The notes under the pieces: model-generated
Databases searched by the model: none
Told to the model about the DNA's origin: nothing
The model's input: the letters and a program-made list of their open reading frames with translations, nothing else
Assembly: GCA_919901855.1 (NCBI GenBank)
Contig: CAKKQC010000041.1
Span: 1-64,000, forward strand
Length of the DNA stretch: 64,000 bases
Source: a bacterium
GTDB taxonomy: Bacteria; Oederibacteriota; CAKKQC01
Direction: 5' to 3'
Shown here: one piece after another, positions 51,640 to 60,295 of the stretch
How the letters are laid out: each line of letters begins with the position of its first letter
How positions within the stretch are numbered: position 1 is the first letter of the stretch
Program-made: the position numbers and the translations under genes

Positions 51640-52671
51640 CTACCGGCGGACGAGGTCCCTAACCGATTGCCAATGCGCGGTAGAGGCGTGCGCCAGGTGC
51701 CAGACGTAGATGCCGGACGCGCCGGCCTTCCGGACCTCGGCCACCATCCATGCGAACTTGCGCGAGTCCGGCATCCAGACCTCGTGCCGCCGGCCGTCCC
51801 GCGTATAGGAGAACGTCAGCTCCCCCTCCGGTTCGCGCCATTCGGGGGCGACCCCGTACTGCTCCATGAGCTCCGCCGGCCCCGCCAGCCCAGTCTCCTT
51901 CTCCCGCTGCGTCCAGACCAGGTCCTCGTGGGCTCCCGTCGCCGGCACCCAGTCCCGGCCGTACCAGGGGAGGGCGGCGACGAACTTCTCCGCCGGGATC
52001 CTCGACCGCGCGTAGGCCAGCTCCTCGGCGAAGTAGCCGCGCGGCATCAGCGGTCCGGGCTTGTCGTAGGAGTAGTCGTAGTACATGACCCGGACGTGGT
52101 CCGCGAGCCGGCCCAGCGCCGCATAGTCGAACGCCGTCGACGCCTCGTCCCTGGCGCTCGGCACGTCCATGACCGTGACCGAGAGCCGGCGCGGGCGCTT
52201 CATGACCGAGAGGGCCGAGGCGAGCTTGGCGACGAAGAGCGTGTACGGATCGCGCCCGCCCGGGCCCATCGCCTCGAAGTCGACGTCCACGCCGTCGTAC
52301 CCGAACCGCTCGCAGAGCGCCACGAGCTCCTTCACGCATCGCTCGCCCGCCTTCCCGGCGATGGCCGCGGGCAGGAGCGGCGGCGTGCCGCCGATGGTGG
52401 CATAGACCAGGATGCCGCGCTTCCGCGCCCACGCGATCGTCCCGGCATCCTCCGCCTTGACGACCCGCCGGACGCCGCCGCCCGTGTCGATACCGTAGTA
52501 GAAGAGCGAGACCGAGTCGAGGAGCCCGGCGTTCGACTTGAGCTGGACGGTGCTGTCCGGGTCCTCCGTGACCCAGCCCCCGAACGTCATGGCGCCGGGC
52601 GCCCGACCGCACCCCGCCAGCGTGGCGGCCATCAGGACGACAGCCCGCCACCACCGAACGCCGCTGGTCAA
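51640..52671 (-). CDS. GH18-like lipoprotein
   Basis: A 343-aa chitinase-like (GH18) barrel. DGVDVDFEAMG is the DGxDxDxE signature, with Glu133 as the proton donor; YDYSYDKPGPLMP, ALPWYGRDW and GIYVWHLAH match the C-terminal strands of the YaaH/SleL-like branch. The TTG at 52671 gives a signal (RWWRAVVLMAATLAGC) with a lipobox Cys21. A CTG at 52686 overlapping the rhamnosidase stop as CTGA is an alternative; the ATG at 52632 would cut the signal. An enzyme on chitin- or peptidoglycan-like glycans is inferred. Confidence 0.85.
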   Translation of the reverse strand: MTSGVRWWRAVVLMAATLAGCGRAPGAMTFGGWVTEDPDSTVQLKSNAGLLDSVSLFYYGIDTGGGVRRVVKAEDAGTIAWARKRGILVYATIGGTPPLLPAAIAGKAGERCVKELVALCERFGYDGVDVDFEAMGPGGRDPYTLFVAKLASALSVMKRPRRLSVTVMDVPSARDEASTAFDYAALGRLADHVRVMYYDYSYDKPGPLMPRGYFAEELAYARSRIPAEKFVAALPWYGRDWVPATGAHEDLVWTQREKETGLAGPAELMEQYGVAPEWREPEGELTFSYTRDGRRHEVWMPDSRKFAWMVAEVRKAGASGIYVWHLAHASTAHWQSVRDLVRR

Positions 52672-52682
52672 GCGCGCACTAG

Positions 52683-55031
52683 TCAGGCCTGCCACTCCAC
52701 CACCCACCGGCGAGTGCCGGTCACGGTCGCCGGGCTGACTCCCGGCAGGAGGACGCGCGCCTTCACGCCCCTGGGGAGCGAGAGCGAGACGTGGACCCGG
52801 CTCCCCCGGCGCGCCCACGCGCTCGTCACGAGTCCCTGCGGCGTCGGGATCGTCGCGCCGCCGCGAGTGCCGATGAACCGGGGGACGAAGGCGATCTCCT
52901 TCCAGGCGGGCGCGGTCTGCCAGATCCCGCCGATGATCCGCGCGAGATGGAAGATCGGGTGCGCGGACCAGGCGTGGGAGAGGCTGGTCTGGCCGGGCGT
53001 GTGCTCGCGCTCGAAGCCCTCGAAGGTCGTGCCGTGCGCGACCATGGGGGCCCAGCGCTCGCGGATGCAGGCCGCGACCTCGGCGCCGTACCCGCGGTCG
53101 GCGAGGACCTCGAAGACGTACGTGATCCAGTAGGCCGAGGGACGGACCGCCGGCGTCTCCCGGCCGCGCACGAAGGGCAGGAGGACCTTGTCGATCATGG
53201 CCTTCTCGGACTTTGGGTTCAGCCCCGCGATGATCGCGAGCGTCTGCGCGTGGATCGAGGTCGTGTCCACGATCGTGCCATCCCACCGGATTCCGTCGCG
53301 GACGAGCCCCTGCGCGTCCAGCAGGCCGGCGAGCGAGACGCGCAGGTCGCGCGCCCAGGCCTCCAGCGCCCCGGCCCACTCCCGGTGGCCGGCGATCCCG
53401 GCCAGCGCCGCCATGCGGTCGAGCGTGATCAGGAGCCAGAGGTTGTAGACCGCCGAGTAGCCGTCCTTGAACAGGCCCGTCCAGTCGAGGAAGAGCCACG
53501 TCCGCGGGTCGTAGGGCACCAGCCGGGTCTTGCGGTCGATCCGGTCAAGGAAGTACTCGAGCGCGCCCAGCACGGTCTCACCGTGCGTCCGGAATGCCTC
53601 GGGACTCCCGGTCTGCCAGTAGTGGTCCCAGAGCGTGAGCATCCAGATGAGCGTGAAGTCCGGCAGGACGCAGTGGTGGGCCATCGTCGGCGCGTGTCCG
53701 TAGGTCAGCCCGTCCGGCGTCGTCTGGCCCGCGATCTGGGCGATGCCGCGCCGCAGGAGGCGGGTGTCCGCGGACAGGTGGAACGTGTTCCACGCCTGCA
53801 CCCGCGCGTCGCCCCACCACTGCGCCTGCTCCCGCCACGGCGTGTCGACGTAGGCGTCGAGCATGCAGCACTGCTGGGTCCAGGCCGAGGTTTCCCAGAT
53901 CGCCTCGAGGACGGGGTCCGAGGAGGCAAACGAGCCCTTCCGTTCCAGCGGGTACCCGACCCAGTTGAGGTGGAACCGGACCCGGACGGGACGGACCGTG
54001 TCGCGGACGGTGATCACCAGGTACCGGAATCCGAACGGGTGGTAGAACTCGTGGCCGGTCGTCCCCTTGCGGCACACGAGCCGGTTCCCGAACGCCATCC
54101 GGCACCCGGCCGGGTACGGGAGGTGGGGCGATAGCGATGCACGGTCGATCGACTCGACGTGCGCGAAGTCCACGATCTCCCCCCCGGCGGCACCATCGAC
54201 GCGGACGGTCAGGTTCCCGACGTGGAGCTTTCCGAAGTCGACGAGATAGCTGCGGAACTTCCCCCGGCCGCCTGCGGGCACCCGAAGGTCGTCCGGCCGG
54301 CCCGTCGTGGGCGTGTGCGTGAGCGGTTCGCGCACCCGGACCTCGATCACGTCCCGGGCCGTCGCGTACCCCGTCGCGCTCCGGCCGGCGGCAACGCCGA
54401 TCAGGGCCCGCGGAGCGACGATGCGCTCGGCGAGCATCGGAGTCCCGCGCGGTTCGAGCCCCGACCACGGCATCGCGTTCCACGCCCGGGCATCGGACCC
54501 CGGCCCCCACGCCGAGTCGTCGAACTTGAGGCTGCGCCAGTCCACAGGCTCGAGCCGGGCGTCGAAGTGCTCCTGGCCGAAGAGCTGGAAGCTCACGGGC
54601 GGCGCGCCCCGGTTGATCCCGCGCTCGCGCCGCGTCTTCCACGTCGCATCGCTCAGGACCTCGACCGTCCCCCACTTGCCCGCGACGAGGAGCCCCGCCA
54701 CGCCCTGGGAGCGGTACTGGTAGGTGCTGAACCCGGGGTTGTGGGCGCGGATCGCGATCACGTTCGCCCCGCGTCGCAGGTACTTCGCCACGTCGACCTC
54801 GTCGTACGGCCAGTGCGACTGGTACCCGCGGGCGGGGCCGCGGCAGACGAACGTCCCGTTGATCCAGAGCCGGTACGACTGGTCGGCGGTGATGAAGAGC
54901 GGCGCGCTCCTGGGCACGCGCTCGAGGGTCACGGTCTTGCGGACGTCGATGTAGCAGTTGAGCAGGTCCCAGGCGTAGTGCTCGGCCCAGATCCACGCAG
55001 CCCGCTTCAGGACGGAAGGGATGCTGTCCAT
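52683..55031 (-). CDS. GH78-type alpha-L-rhamnosidase family protein
   Basis: A 782-aa protein without signal peptide. N-terminal beta-sandwich domains carry RAAWIWAEHYAW, SYRLWINGTFVCRGPARG and YDEVDVAKYLRRGANVIAI, as in bacterial alpha-L-rhamnosidases. The (alpha/alpha)6 barrel follows with YVDTPWREQAQWWGDARVQ, equivalent to the GH78 D.P.RE...W.GD motif with the catalytic acid, and SLSHAWSAHPIFHLARIIGG near the end. ATG at 55031 is preferred to 55034 because TAGGAT lies 6 nt upstream. Followed 11 bp later by the GH18-like gene; both probably act on the same material. Confidence 0.85.
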   Translation of the reverse strand: MDSIPSVLKRAAWIWAEHYAWDLLNCYIDVRKTVTLERVPRSAPLFITADQSYRLWINGTFVCRGPARGYQSHWPYDEVDVAKYLRRGANVIAIRAHNPGFSTYQYRSQGVAGLLVAGKWGTVEVLSDATWKTRRERGINRGAPPVSFQLFGQEHFDARLEPVDWRSLKFDDSAWGPGSDARAWNAMPWSGLEPRGTPMLAERIVAPRALIGVAAGRSATGYATARDVIEVRVREPLTHTPTTGRPDDLRVPAGGRGKFRSYLVDFGKLHVGNLTVRVDGAAGGEIVDFAHVESIDRASLSPHLPYPAGCRMAFGNRLVCRKGTTGHEFYHPFGFRYLVITVRDTVRPVRVRFHLNWVGYPLERKGSFASSDPVLEAIWETSAWTQQCCMLDAYVDTPWREQAQWWGDARVQAWNTFHLSADTRLLRRGIAQIAGQTTPDGLTYGHAPTMAHHCVLPDFTLIWMLTLWDHYWQTGSPEAFRTHGETVLGALEYFLDRIDRKTRLVPYDPRTWLFLDWTGLFKDGYSAVYNLWLLITLDRMAALAGIAGHREWAGALEAWARDLRVSLAGLLDAQGLVRDGIRWDGTIVDTTSIHAQTLAIIAGLNPKSEKAMIDKVLLPFVRGRETPAVRPSAYWITYVFEVLADRGYGAEVAACIRERWAPMVAHGTTFEGFEREHTPGQTSLSHAWSAHPIFHLARIIGGIWQTAPAWKEIAFVPRFIGTRGGATIPTPQGLVTSAWARRGSRVHVSLSLPRGVKARVLLPGVSPATVTGTRRWVVEWQA

Positions 55032-55037
55032 CATGCC

Positions 55038-55043
55038 ATCCTA
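55038..55043 (-). promoter_or_regulatory. putative -10 (TAGGAT), GH78 gene
   Basis: TAGGAT on the minus strand, 6 nt before ATG 55031. It overlaps the stop of the AbiEii-like gene, so the rhamnosidase gene may keep its own promoter below the island. Confidence 0.35.
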
Positions 55044-56660
55044 CCCGAGTTTCCCTTCACGGAAGTCCTGGATGATCGATGCGTACGCTTCATTGGGCAA
55101 CTCGTAGAAGTCGAACAGCATGAACAGTGGCTCTCCGAAACGTCTGACCATATCCGGAAGACTTGGCTCTATCTCTTCCAGTCGACATGAAATCGCGACA
55201 GCATCCATTTCGTCAGAGGCGATCCGAGACTGAATTCGCGGACGGGCTCCAGGGCCCTCAAGAGCCCGACCCTGAACCCCAGCATGTGTGATTGAGATCC
55301 CGACAACACTGGTCCCTGGAAGTTGCAGCCGGGAGTACAGACGTACGCAGTAGAGCAGCGTCTCAGCCAAGCGGTACACTCGCAGACGACAGGAGAGCTT
55401 GCTGGCATCCCTCTCGTTTTCGAAGAAGCTCTGAAGAAGATAGAACTCCCCGGTCTGGCGCAAAGCCCAGTAGTCGTAGGAGGCCTTCCCCCCGCCACTG
55501 ATCTCCGCCAAGATCCCGTCTCGCCGAGGTTTGGGCCTGAAATCTGGTTCATCGAGCACGATGCCGACGGGCCACCCGAAGTTCATGATCTGTGCGGCTC
55601 GCGCCGCCCCAAGCAGCTCCTTCTGAGTCCTACGAATCTCCGTTCCGACTAGCGTGAAGCGCACTTCCATATAGCCCCTGAGCTTCGCCTTCTGGATACC
55701 GATCTCCGCATCATGGCGATGGGCAGTGAACCATGCCTCATTCCACCGCACAGGTGCATTTCCGACACTCCGGGTGTTCGACCTCCTAGCTTGGGCTGCC
55801 AAGCCGAGAATCTCGTTTACCGCCATGTAGGACGCTGTCAGGACAGCCTCGCGCTCCTGAGGCGACGCAGACTGGAGGAAGTCCGCCACATTGCCCGGCC
55901 CCCTGGCATCGCGCGAGCTGAAGGCCTCTCGTATTCTTTCGATCGCTTTCTGCACCAACGGTTCACCCAGCCACGGGCGGATCGCATCCGCCACCGTACT
56001 GGCACCGTCTCCGTATTGACTGGCGATCGCGTAGATGTCGTAGGCATCCTTCTCCTTGAACCGCTCCCCGAGAACGATCCCCTTCATCGTGAGGCATCCC
56101 GTCACATCCGCGATCTGCATCTGCACCTTCCCCTTCGATCCATTCGGCAGCAAGCCCTCGAACTCGATCTGTTCCTTGTGCTCGAACGCTGCCTGGCAAC
56201 CTTCGCACTTCCTCACGTGAAGACCGTCCTGTAACTCAAGATGCCGGTGCTGTCCGGCACGCGCATCTTCCTCGTGTGTCAGGAAATCGATGTGGATCTT
56301 GTACTCCTTTTCATCAAGCCCGGAAACGATGGAGCGCGCGAAGGAATTCGGGATCGGCGTTCCATTCCTGTCCAGAACAGGTTGATACCCTCGCCCTTCA
56401 AGCAGCGTTAGGATGGTCGCGTAGTGCTCCGCGCTGATCTTGGCAGGATCTACAGCGACGTCTATGTCGATTGAGCCGACGTGCGCGAATGGGGCACCCG
56501 GCCGAGGATTGCGTTCAAGGAGCAGGTACGGAACCCAACCTCCGACAAGAACCAAGGCTTCACGATACGAAGCCAGCATCGTCATCAACTCGAGAAGGAC
56601 GCTCTTCGAGGCTTCGATCAGGGGCTTCTCGAATGCTGAACGTGTGCGCATCTCGCTCAC
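55041..56660 (-). CDS. AbiEii-like nucleotidyltransferase with long C-terminal extension
   Basis: A 539-aa protein. Residues ~30-260 are a nucleotidyltransferase: LVLVGGWVPYLLLERN then HVGSIDIDVAVDP (G-G and D-x-D motifs), KIHIDFLTHEE and KEKDAYDIYAIA. That is the AbiEii-type toxin layout (usual length about 300 aa). Residues ~300-539 form an extra domain; RLRVYRLAETLLYCVRLYSRLQLPGTSVVGISITHAGVQGRAL, broken here by similar residues, resembles the C-terminal part of Schlafen/AlbA_2-type proteins. Base composition is clearly lower in GC than the neighbours. Start GTG at 56660 (ATG at 56651 possible), 2 nt after the partner's stop. Confidence 0.78.
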   Translation of the reverse strand: MSEMRTRSAFEKPLIEASKSVLLELMTMLASYREALVLVGGWVPYLLLERNPRPGAPFAHVGSIDIDVAVDPAKISAEHYATILTLLEGRGYQPVLDRNGTPIPNSFARSIVSGLDEKEYKIHIDFLTHEEDARAGQHRHLELQDGLHVRKCEGCQAAFEHKEQIEFEGLLPNGSKGKVQMQIADVTGCLTMKGIVLGERFKEKDAYDIYAIASQYGDGASTVADAIRPWLGEPLVQKAIERIREAFSSRDARGPGNVADFLQSASPQEREAVLTASYMAVNEILGLAAQARRSNTRSVGNAPVRWNEAWFTAHRHDAEIGIQKAKLRGYMEVRFTLVGTEIRRTQKELLGAARAAQIMNFGWPVGIVLDEPDFRPKPRRDGILAEISGGGKASYDYWALRQTGEFYLLQSFFENERDASKLSCRLRVYRLAETLLYCVRLYSRLQLPGTSVVGISITHAGVQGRALEGPGARPRIQSRIASDEMDAVAISCRLEEIEPSLPDMVRRFGEPLFMLFDFYELPNEAYASIIQDFREGKLG

Positions 56661-56662
56661 GC

Positions 56663-57742
56663 TCAGAACCTGAGCTTCTCTTTGCGCAGGAAGTCCGCCT
56701 GTTCCCGGCCGCGACCAGGATTCGCCGAAAGGTCCAGGTAGAGCTGTATGTTTCCGACAAGTGACTTGCCCTCAACATTCTGTGCGCCATAGAAGACGCC
56801 CATGTCGTACGGCAGGAGGAGAACGATGTTCCCTCCGGACTCCACCGGCCTCAAGTCCATCGCTTTGACCCACTCGTCTACCGCTCCAGCGTCAGGAACA
56901 TACACCTCAACCGAGCCCACGCCGCGGACGAAAGGCGCAACCAAGCTGGCAGCGGCGAACGAGGTGATCGCATACTGCCACTTGCGATCGGCACCAATAG
57001 CTGCGAGGGCAGTCATGCTGCGATCGGGATCACGCTCAAAAGAGAAGTAGGTGAATCTGCCCGTGCGAGACGGATCGTACGCATCCCTCCAGGCGTCGAG
57101 AAGTAAAGCGGGCTGAGCAAGGCGAAGAAGGCGGCCGTCCCGGCCGAGGAAACCATCTTCGATGAGCCGCGAGCACACCTTGGAGGCCAATCCAACGCTG
57201 ACTCCAACCTCTCCGGCGAGCTCTGTGAGTTTCCATGCTCGCTTCGGTGCCTCCAACAGAGCCCTGATGAGTCGGCTTGAGACTGGGGTGAAGAGGGATC
57301 GCGGCCTTCCGCGCACAGGAAATGGATTGCTCTCGACCAGACGCTCGATGTAGATCCCGTCGAACTGGATGAAGCAGTTCCCAGCAAGGTCAAGGTAGCC
57401 GGTGTTCTCTTGCCGACAGATCTCCTGGACCTGAGGGCTTATGTAGGCCGAAGCGAGCATCGGGTACGCGCCAGGGATTGACTGCGCACATGCCCTCAAT
57501 TGACGGAGACTCTCCCGCACTCGTCCCGGCGGCAGGCTCGCCTTCACCTCAATGACAAGACGCCGTGGCTGCCGCAGAGAGGTGATGACGTCGGCGATGA
57601 TGTCGACCCCAACATCCCCAATCCGGACTTCCCGCTGGACCTTTGAAATCTTGAGTCCAGGGGCCAGATTCGGCAATTTGTTCGCGATTGCTGCCTCAAG
57701 AGCCTGCGGGCTGATTCGAGGAGATATCACTATATTAGGCAT
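56663..57742 (-). CDS. AbiEi-like antitoxin with N-terminal nuclease-like fold
   Basis: A 359-aa protein. Residues ~15-110 look like a PD-(D/E)xK fold: GDVGVDIIADVIT, then LVIEVKASLPPGRVRESLRQL with the ExK pair. Residues ~150-215 form a winged helix (FTPVSSRLIRALLEAPKRAWKLTELAGEVGVSVGLASKVCSRLIEDGFL). The end GNIQLYLDLSANPGRGREQADFLRKE is characteristic of the AbiEi/COG4861-like family paired with nucleotidyltransferases. Likely antitoxin and repressor (by family). ATG at 57742 chosen; GTG at 57748 is in frame. Lower GC than the surroundings. Confidence 0.8.
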   Translation of the reverse strand: MPNIVISPRISPQALEAAIANKLPNLAPGLKISKVQREVRIGDVGVDIIADVITSLRQPRRLVIEVKASLPPGRVRESLRQLRACAQSIPGAYPMLASAYISPQVQEICRQENTGYLDLAGNCFIQFDGIYIERLVESNPFPVRGRPRSLFTPVSSRLIRALLEAPKRAWKLTELAGEVGVSVGLASKVCSRLIEDGFLGRDGRLLRLAQPALLLDAWRDAYDPSRTGRFTYFSFERDPDRSMTALAAIGADRKWQYAITSFAAASLVAPFVRGVGSVEVYVPDAGAVDEWVKAMDLRPVESGGNIVLLLPYDMGVFYGAQNVEGKSLVGNIQLYLDLSANPGRGREQADFLRKEKLRF

Positions 57743-57744
57743 GT

Positions 57745-57789
57745 TCACTCGCCAGTGAAAGTATATCTAATAGGATAGCATCCTGTCAA
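57745..57789 (-). promoter_or_regulatory. promoter and operators of the AbiE-like pair
   Basis: On the minus strand: TTGACA (57789-57784), 18-nt spacer, TATACT (57765-57760), the best consensus promoter of the window. GGAT-GCT-ATCC sits in the spacer (57784-57774) and TCACT-GGCG-AGTGA at 57758-57745, both candidate operators for the winged-helix antitoxin. Confidence 0.75.
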
Positions 57790-57801
57790 CCACCAGCCTA
57801 G

Positions 57802-58923
57802 TCACGGCCGGGCCTCCCCTCGAACGGCGAGCATCCCGGCGCGCACCATCCAGCCGACGAGGGCGAGCCCCAGGATGACGAGAACGAGAAAGACCGCGAG
57901 GGGGCCGGACTGTACCTTCAGCGGGAGCGAGGCGGGGTCGAACACGGACGCGATCTCGCGCGACTGGACCCACTGCCGGGAGGCTACGTTGGCGGCGAGC
58001 GCCGCGAGCTGCACCGCCACGACCAGGTCGGCTCCCCCGGCCCGGCGCGAGGCTTTCCACGCCAGCCCCCACGCGACGACGGGCAGGAGCGCCGAGAGCA
58101 TGGCCAGCCCGTGCGGCAGGGGCATGGCGAAGACCGCACCGCGGACATCGGCGGAGAGCGCGCCGAAGATGTACCAGAGGCCCATGGCCCCGAAAAGCGC
58201 GAGCCCGAGCGTGTGGATCCGGAATGCCCAGCGCCGCGCCCAGACCCGATAGCCTTCACTCTCGCGCGCCGCGAGGACCTGGGCGTCGAAGAGCAGGTAC
58301 GCGGCCGTAGTGGTGACCCCGAGCCCGAGCATCATGAGCCAGCGCGGGACCAGCGTGGGATCCCCGAGGTTGAGCGCCAGGCCGCCCACAGCCCCAAAGC
58401 GGGCCGTGCCGTCGAAGATCGCGAGCATGCGCCCCCCGTTCGCCATGAGCGAGAAGCCGTTGGCGAAGATGAACCCGACGGCCAGCACGAGCCCGGCGGC
58501 GGCCGCGCCCGCCACGAGCCGCAGCCGCCCCGGCCACCCCGCGGACGGGAGCATGGCAAAGGCGTACACGCCCGCGTAGGCCACGAGGAGGAGCGGGACG
58601 ATGGAGAACCACGGCCACGCGACCAGGATCGTGGCCGGGTACGCGACCGGCGCGAAGACGACCTGGAGGAAGAGGAGGGGCACGATGCCGAGGTTGACGG
58701 CCACCGCGACCGCGACCGGCAGGGCGCCGCCCAGCCGGGCCGCCAGCCGCCGGCCGTGCTCCCCCCCCAGGAGGGCCGCCGCGATCGCGACCGGAATCCC
58801 GGCATACACGAGGTGCATGGCCGCGACGTGGAGGAAGAACCCGACGCCCTTGAGCACGAGCAGGAGCCCGAGGGGCGCCGGAAGACCCGCCACGGGCGGA
58901 GCGAGCGGGAACTCAGGTCCCAT
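57802..58923 (-). CDS. membrane subunit, partner of a bd-type oxidase
   Basis: A 373-aa integral membrane protein with about nine helices. Helix LKGVGFFLHVAAMHLVYAGIPVAI has two histidines and resembles the first heme-binding helix of the partner subunit; other notable parts are PWFSIVPLLLVAYAGVYAF and GARESEGYRVWARRWAFRIHTLG-like loop residues. It starts 11 bp inside the upstream oxidase gene, so the two are coupled and probably form one complex. Subunit II-equivalent of a bd-family oxidoreductase is inferred; no close family is recognised. Confidence 0.65.
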   Translation of the reverse strand: MGPEFPLAPPVAGLPAPLGLLLVLKGVGFFLHVAAMHLVYAGIPVAIAAALLGGEHGRRLAARLGGALPVAVAVAVNLGIVPLLFLQVVFAPVAYPATILVAWPWFSIVPLLLVAYAGVYAFAMLPSAGWPGRLRLVAGAAAAGLVLAVGFIFANGFSLMANGGRMLAIFDGTARFGAVGGLALNLGDPTLVPRWLMMLGLGVTTTAAYLLFDAQVLAARESEGYRVWARRWAFRIHTLGLALFGAMGLWYIFGALSADVRGAVFAMPLPHGLAMLSALLPVVAWGLAWKASRRAGGADLVVAVQLAALAANVASRQWVQSREIASVFDPASLPLKVQSGPLAVFLVLVILGLALVGWMVRAGMLAVRGEARP

Positions 58924-60274
58924 CGTGCGTCTTCCCCGGCATGGAGCCCGCCAGCCCCTCGAGGTACGCGGCGAGGGCGGCCGCCTCGGCCTCCGTACCC
59001 GACCACGGCGGCATCACGAACCTGACCCGTTCCGGATGACGGACGAGGGTCCCGATCAGCTCCGGCGTCCAGCCGTGCAGGAACTGCCGGAACCCCATGT
59101 AGCCGTCCGTCGCATGACACGACCCGCAGTGGTGCATGGCGATCGCCTCGCCGAGGTCCCGGCGCGAACCGGCGGGCAGGCGCGCGATCGCGTCACGCCG
59201 GATCGCGCCGGTCCGGTTGGCGAGCTGCGGGAAGCGCCGCAGGGCCCACCGGCGGACCCAGAGGCCGCCGTTCACCCAGCCGTTCCGCCGCAGCCCCGGC
59301 AGCTCGCCGGGCAGGACGCCGTGGCTGTAGACCTCGCCGTAGATCACGAAGGGCTTCCGCACCGCCTCGCGGATGAACTCGCCCGCGCCCACGGCCACCA
59401 GCCCCATCCCCCAGAGCAGGATGGCGAACCCGGGCGAGAGCCACGCCGGGAATCTCCGGAGCCCGGCCAGCATCATGGCCAGGACGCCGGCGACCGATCC
59501 GGCCAGCGCGGCGGCGAAGATGTTGAGCACCGGCGCGCCGATCGCGGCCGCCCGCGCGCTGGCGGGCAGCGCCGCGAACCACCAGCCCGCGCCGGCCACG
59601 AACAGCGCCGTTCCGGCGTAGACCGGCCGCGCGGCCCGGCTCACGACGAGGTCCCGGACCGGCGCGCCCGCCCGGAAGGCCGCGTGCAGGTGGACGTAGA
59701 GCGTCGCGAGCAGGAGCGCGGCGCCGGTCCGGCCGATGATCTGGGGGAGGGCCTGCGGGTTGGCGAGTCCCCGCCACACGTCCCCGCCCCAGTCTCCCGG
59801 GTTGAGCATGAACGACGTGATCGGCGTGATGATCACCAGGCTGATCCAGGCCGCGGCGGCGTAGATCCGGAGGATCGCCAGGTGGACGCGGGGCGCGAGC
59901 GTTCCCCATCCGTACCAGAAGACGAAGGCCGAAACGATCTCGATCAGGAAGAAGACGTACTCCGCGCCCCAGGCGAAGACGAACGTCCGGATCAGGAACT
60001 CGGTGGCCAGCGGCGAGGCCAGCCCGATCGTCCACCAGATCCCGACCCCCGTGATCGAACCCCAGACCATGGTGACGAGGATGAAGAACTTCGCGTGACC
60101 CCGGAGGTATTCGAGATAGGCCCGGTCGTTCGTCCGGTATGCATGCCCAACCTCAACGGCGAGAAAGAGGCCGCCGCCGACGGCATATAGCGATACGAAG
60201 ATGTGGAGGGTGGCCACCACGGCGATCAGCATCGGCGCCGTCAGTCCGGGCACGTCCCAGAACGGATAATGCAT
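58913..60274 (-). CDS. CydA-like bd-family oxidase subunit with fused cytochrome c
   Basis: A 453-aa protein. Residues ~10-310 have about nine membrane helices like CydA, with LHIFVSLYAVGGG near 23 for a heme-ligating His, HAKFFILVTMVWGSITGVGIWW and NPGDWGG. The C-terminal ~80 residues are a class I cytochrome c: CGSCH at 383-387 (heme c) and Met421 in FVMPP as probable sixth ligand. Such a fused c-type domain is described for 'OR-C' members of the bd superfamily. It probably oxidises cytochrome c or quinol with O2; direction and donor are not proven. ATG at 60274 has TACAGT 7 nt upstream. Confidence 0.82.
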   Translation of the reverse strand: MHYPFWDVPGLTAPMLIAVVATLHIFVSLYAVGGGLFLAVEVGHAYRTNDRAYLEYLRGHAKFFILVTMVWGSITGVGIWWTIGLASPLATEFLIRTFVFAWGAEYVFFLIEIVSAFVFWYGWGTLAPRVHLAILRIYAAAAWISLVIITPITSFMLNPGDWGGDVWRGLANPQALPQIIGRTGAALLLATLYVHLHAAFRAGAPVRDLVVSRAARPVYAGTALFVAGAGWWFAALPASARAAAIGAPVLNIFAAALAGSVAGVLAMMLAGLRRFPAWLSPGFAILLWGMGLVAVGAGEFIREAVRKPFVIYGEVYSHGVLPGELPGLRRNGWVNGGLWVRRWALRRFPQLANRTGAIRRDAIARLPAGSRRDLGEAIAMHHCGSCHATDGYMGFRQFLHGWTPELIGTLVRHPERVRFVMPPWSGTEAEAAALAAYLEGLAGSMPGKTHDGT

Positions 60275-60281
60275 TGGCGCT

Positions 60282-60287
60282 ACTGTA
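60282..60287 (-). promoter_or_regulatory. putative -10 (TACAGT), oxidase operon
   Basis: TACAGT on the minus strand, 7 nt before the ATG at 60274; no Shine-Dalgarno. It lies in the 21-bp gap after the hemG stop, so the oxidase genes may be transcribed apart from the heme operon. Confidence 0.5.
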
Positions 60288-60295
60288 GCACCCGG

